Position numbers and translations under genes: made by a program. Below are positions 6,246 through 7,557 of a DNA stretch of 7,557 nucleotides, in pieces. Each line of letters starts with the position of its first letter. Positions within the stretch are counted from its first letter, which is position 1. The notes under the pieces are model-generated. The model worked only from the letters and a program-made list of their open reading frames with translations, searched no databases and was not told the origin of the DNA. The stretch spans positions 1 through 7,557 of the forward strand of contig JBDRGZ010000021.1 of assembly GCA_043817345.1 (NCBI GenBank). The letters run 5' to 3'. This stretch comes from CAYSXS01 sp043817345. Its GTDB lineage: Bacteria > Patescibacteriota > Patescibacteriia > UBA2196.

Positions 6246-6300
6246 AGTAAAACATATTTTGGATATTTTTTACCTTTTACTTTAAAACCCATAAATATCC
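6246..6300 (+). other. tmRNA pseudoknot 4 (predicted)
   Basis: AGTAAAA (6246-6252) pairs with TTTTACT (6275-6281) and GGATATTT (6261-6268) pairs with AAATATCC (6293-6300), all perfect and crossing. It is the clearest pseudoknot in the RNA. Confidence 0.75.
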
Positions 6301-6374
6301 TAAATTTGTAGAGTGATTATTTAGACTATTCTAGACGCCGGTGTGATACCGACCACCTCCACCAAAAAAATAAC

Positions 6375-6929
6375 ATGCAAATAAAAAGAAGAAAACCAAA
6401 ACGCAGGCCAGAGATTGAACAAAAAAAACGAACCAGACTTAATGGTTTAATTAGAGTACCTGAAGTTAGACTTATTGATGAAAACAATGTAAGCGTTGGT
6501 ATAATTAAAACAGAAGATGCTTTGCAACAAGCCAAGGATGCTGAATTAGATTTAGTAGAAGTTAATCCTAAAGCCCAACCTCCTGTTTGTAAGATAATGG
6601 ATTTTGGAAAATATAAATATGAGCAAGATAAATTAGCCCACAAACAAAAGGTAGCTAGTAAAAAATCAGAAATTAAAGGTATCAGATTATCTTTTAAAAT
6701 CAAAGGTAATGATTTAGAAACAAAAGTTGGTCAAGCTAAGAAATTTCTAGATAACGGTAGTCAGGTTAAAATTGAAATGATTTTAAAAGGAAGAGAAAAA
6801 GCTTTGGCAAATAATGCAAGAAGTATTATACAAGATTTCATAAAAGAACTTGGGGAAGATGTTAAAACCATGCAACCAGTTCAGAAACAGGGTGGCAGAT
6901 TTTCAGCAATCGTTGCTCCAAATAAATAA
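6375..6929 (+). CDS. infC: Translation initiation factor IF-3
   Basis: The 184-residue IF3 binds the 30S subunit, prevents premature 50S joining and checks start-codon pairing. The N-domain runs from about 23 (NGLIRVPEVRLIDENNVSVG) to the signature PPVCKIMDFGKYKYE (69-83). A lysine-rich linker follows (about 84-100), then the C-domain with KGIRLSFKI (101-109), KVGQAKKFLDNG (117-128), MILKGRE (135-141) and GGRFSAIVAPNK at the end. The start is ATG at 6375, giving a very basic 21-residue extension. A downstream ATT at residue 14 could be an IF3-style rare start, as in E. coli, but the ATG needs no special pleading. The ATG lies only 10 nt after the tmRNA CCA with no Shine-Dalgarno. It is first in the IF3-L35-L20 set. 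Confidence 0.96.
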   Translation: MQIKRRKPKRRPEIEQKKRTRLNGLIRVPEVRLIDENNVSVGIIKTEDALQQAKDAELDLVEVNPKAQPPVCKIMDFGKYKYEQDKLAHKQKVASKKSEIKGIRLSFKIKGNDLETKVGQAKKFLDNGSQVKIEMILKGREKALANNARSIIQDFIKELGEDVKTMQPVQKQGGRFSAIVAPNK

Positions 6930-7005
6930 AGCAAGCTATATTATCTGCGTTCGTTCAAAAATAAAAATAAATTTTTATTTCACTCACTCACTTAATAATA
7001 AACAT

Positions 7006-7206
7006 ATGGCTAATAAAGGAAAAACAATCAAAGCAATATCAAAAAGATTCAAGGTCACTAAGCGCGGCAAGGTTATTAAAGTTAAAGATGGGCAAAACCA
7101 TTTGAACGCAAAAGAAACAGGAAAAACAGTTCGCCAAAAACGTAATAATTTAAACTTATCTGAAAATTCTGGGAAGAATATTAAGAAGTTACTTAAATTA
7201 TCTTAA
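7006..7206 (+). CDS. rpmI: Ribosomal protein bL35
   Basis: The 66-residue, strongly basic protein of the large subunit matches the bL35 layout: KTIKAISKRFKVTKRGKV (6-23), GQNHLNAKETGKTVRQKR (29-46) and a short C-terminal helix ending KKLLKLS. The frame stays open far upstream into infC, but ATG 7006 is chosen because bL35 begins here and the upstream reading shares no family similarity. The 76-nt gap after infC holds an A/T-only 7-bp stem (6965-6980) and a CACT tandem repeat. I see no convincing L20 autoregulatory pseudoknot and no Shine-Dalgarno. Confidence 0.94.
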   Translation: MANKGKTIKAISKRFKVTKRGKVIKVKDGQNHLNAKETGKTVRQKRNNLNLSENSGKNIKKLLKLS

Positions 7207-7222
7207 ATAAAATACTAAATAT

Positions 7223-7557
7223 ATGCCAAGAGTAAAACGAGGAAAAATACGAACAAAGAAAAGACGTGCTGTACTAGAAAAGACAAAAGGATACAAGTGG
7301 GGTGGAAAGAATTTAATCCGCCGTGCAAAACAAGCATCAAAGAAAGCTGGTGCTCATGCTTTGCGTGATAGACGTAATAAAAAGAGAGTTACGCGTAGAT
7401 TATGGCAAACTCAATTAAATGCAGCTGTTAGGGAGTATGATTTGTCTTATTCTAAATTCATTGATCTATTAAAAAAGAAAAAAATAGAGCTAGATCGTAA
7501 GGTATTAACAGAAATAGCCCAAAAGAATCCGGAAATATTTAAAAAGATTATAGAACA
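7223..7557 (+). CDS. rplT: Ribosomal protein bL20, cut by the window end
   Basis: 111 residues are visible and the frame is open at the window edge, so probably only the last few residues are missing (the family is about 115-120). bL20 binds 23S rRNA early in large-subunit assembly and in several bacteria represses its own operon. Motifs: MPRVKRGKIRTKKRR (1-15), KGYKWGGKNLIRRAKQA (22-38), RDRRNKKRVTRRLW (50-63), LNAAVREYDLSYSKFI (66-81) and ELDRKVLTEIA (89-99). It starts 16 nt after the rpmI stop, again without a Shine-Dalgarno (ACTAAATAT before the ATG). Confidence 0.96.
   Translation, partial: MPRVKRGKIRTKKRRAVLEKTKGYKWGGKNLIRRAKQASKKAGAHALRDRRNKKRVTRRLWQTQLNAAVREYDLSYSKFIDLLKKKKIELDRKVLTEIAQKNPEIFKKIIE

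Larger units (their letters stand above)
5968..6364 (+). ncRNA. ssrA: Transfer-messenger RNA (tmRNA)
   Basis: The 397-nt one-piece tmRNA is recognised from both ends. The 5' GGGGGTG (5968-5974) pairs with CACCTCC (6354-6360), followed by an encoded ACCA. The acceptor has the G3-U70 wobble that alanyl-tRNA synthetase needs. The D-like segment contains TTCGATGG, close to the canonical TTCGACGG. The T-arm is 6337-6353, stem GCCGG/CCGAC with one C-A mismatch and an unusual loop TGTGATA in place of TTCRANY. The tag frame is 6052-6135. Pseudoknots visible after the tag are at 6154-6198, 6202-6242 and 6246-6300. A candidate hairpin of the first pseudoknot region is 6014-6027. It is directly downstream of smpB, its partner, and ends 10 nt before infC with no terminator between. 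Mature ends presumably arise by RNase P and 3' trimming. Confidence 0.95.

Noticed and set aside
6306..6334. Possible infC promoter inside the tmRNA 3' domain
   Set aside because: A TTGTAG is present, but no acceptable -10 lies at 16-18 bp, and these bases are already constrained by tmRNA structure.
6414..6416. ATT as a rare start codon for infC
   Set aside because: Rare starts are typical of IF3 in some bacteria, and this codon would give a more standard N-terminus. However, an ordinary ATG is available at 6375 and no Shine-Dalgarno favours the ATT, so it is noted only as an alternative.
6326..6703. 125-residue minus-strand open frame
   Set aside because: It runs antisense across the tmRNA 3' end and infC, both firmly identified. 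Its hydrophobic look is what antisense of a lysine-rich gene gives.
6965..6980. A/T-only stem between infC and rpmI as a terminator or L20 leader
   Set aside because: It is a seven A-T pair stem with a 2-nt loop and is too weak. A terminator here would also cut rpmI-rplT from infC without a visible new promoter.
6850..7005. Upstream extension of the rpmI frame
   Set aside because: It overlaps infC in another frame and has no similarity to bL35. The family N-terminus begins at 7006.

Overview
The window is AT-rich chromosomal DNA, apparently from a small-genome bacterium, most likely a member of the Candidate Phyla Radiation (Patescibacteria). The indications are compact genes, very short leaders with no clear Shine-Dalgarno sequences, an ArgRS with a strongly altered HIGH motif, a small membrane protein of a type I associate with CPR genomes, and short versions of standard housekeeping genes. 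The taxonomic assignment is inference. The standard genetic code (TAA and TAG stops) fits every gene.

Layout. Positions 1-613 hold no credible gene, but they are rich in direct and inverted repeats. A perfect palindromic terminator (614-645) closes a leftward block. Read from its upstream end, that block is argS (arginyl-tRNA synthetase), an Mpl-type Mur ligase starting 2 nt after argS, a terminator, ftsW (SEDS peptidoglycan polymerase), and a small single-pass membrane protein of unknown function. A 43-bp divergent promoter region at 5403-5445 separates this block from a rightward translation block: smpB, ssrA (tmRNA), infC (IF3), rpmI (L35) and rplT (L20, cut by the window end).

How the genes work together. 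SmpB and tmRNA are the two core parts of trans-translation and lie side by side. The tmRNA lies directly before the classic IF3-L35-L20 operon, only 10 nt from the infC start codon. The leftward block joins a tRNA charging enzyme to cell-wall precursor ligation or recycling (Mpl-like) and septal wall synthesis (FtsW).

Most interesting points. (1) A GC-richer REP-like palindrome (3044-3080) sits in frame inside the mpl-like gene and supplies about 13 residues of the protein. (2) The tmRNA predicts an unusually long tag of 27 residues, including a 9-bp tandem duplication, and its T-loop is divergent. (3) The ssrA promoter is interleaved with a terminator-like hairpin behind smpB. (4) smpB looks leaderless. 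(5) The HIGH motif of ArgRS reads TLAN. (6) Positions 1-613 contain nested inverted repeats that could be a decayed element or a structured RNA. I did not find a defence system, CRISPR array or transposase.
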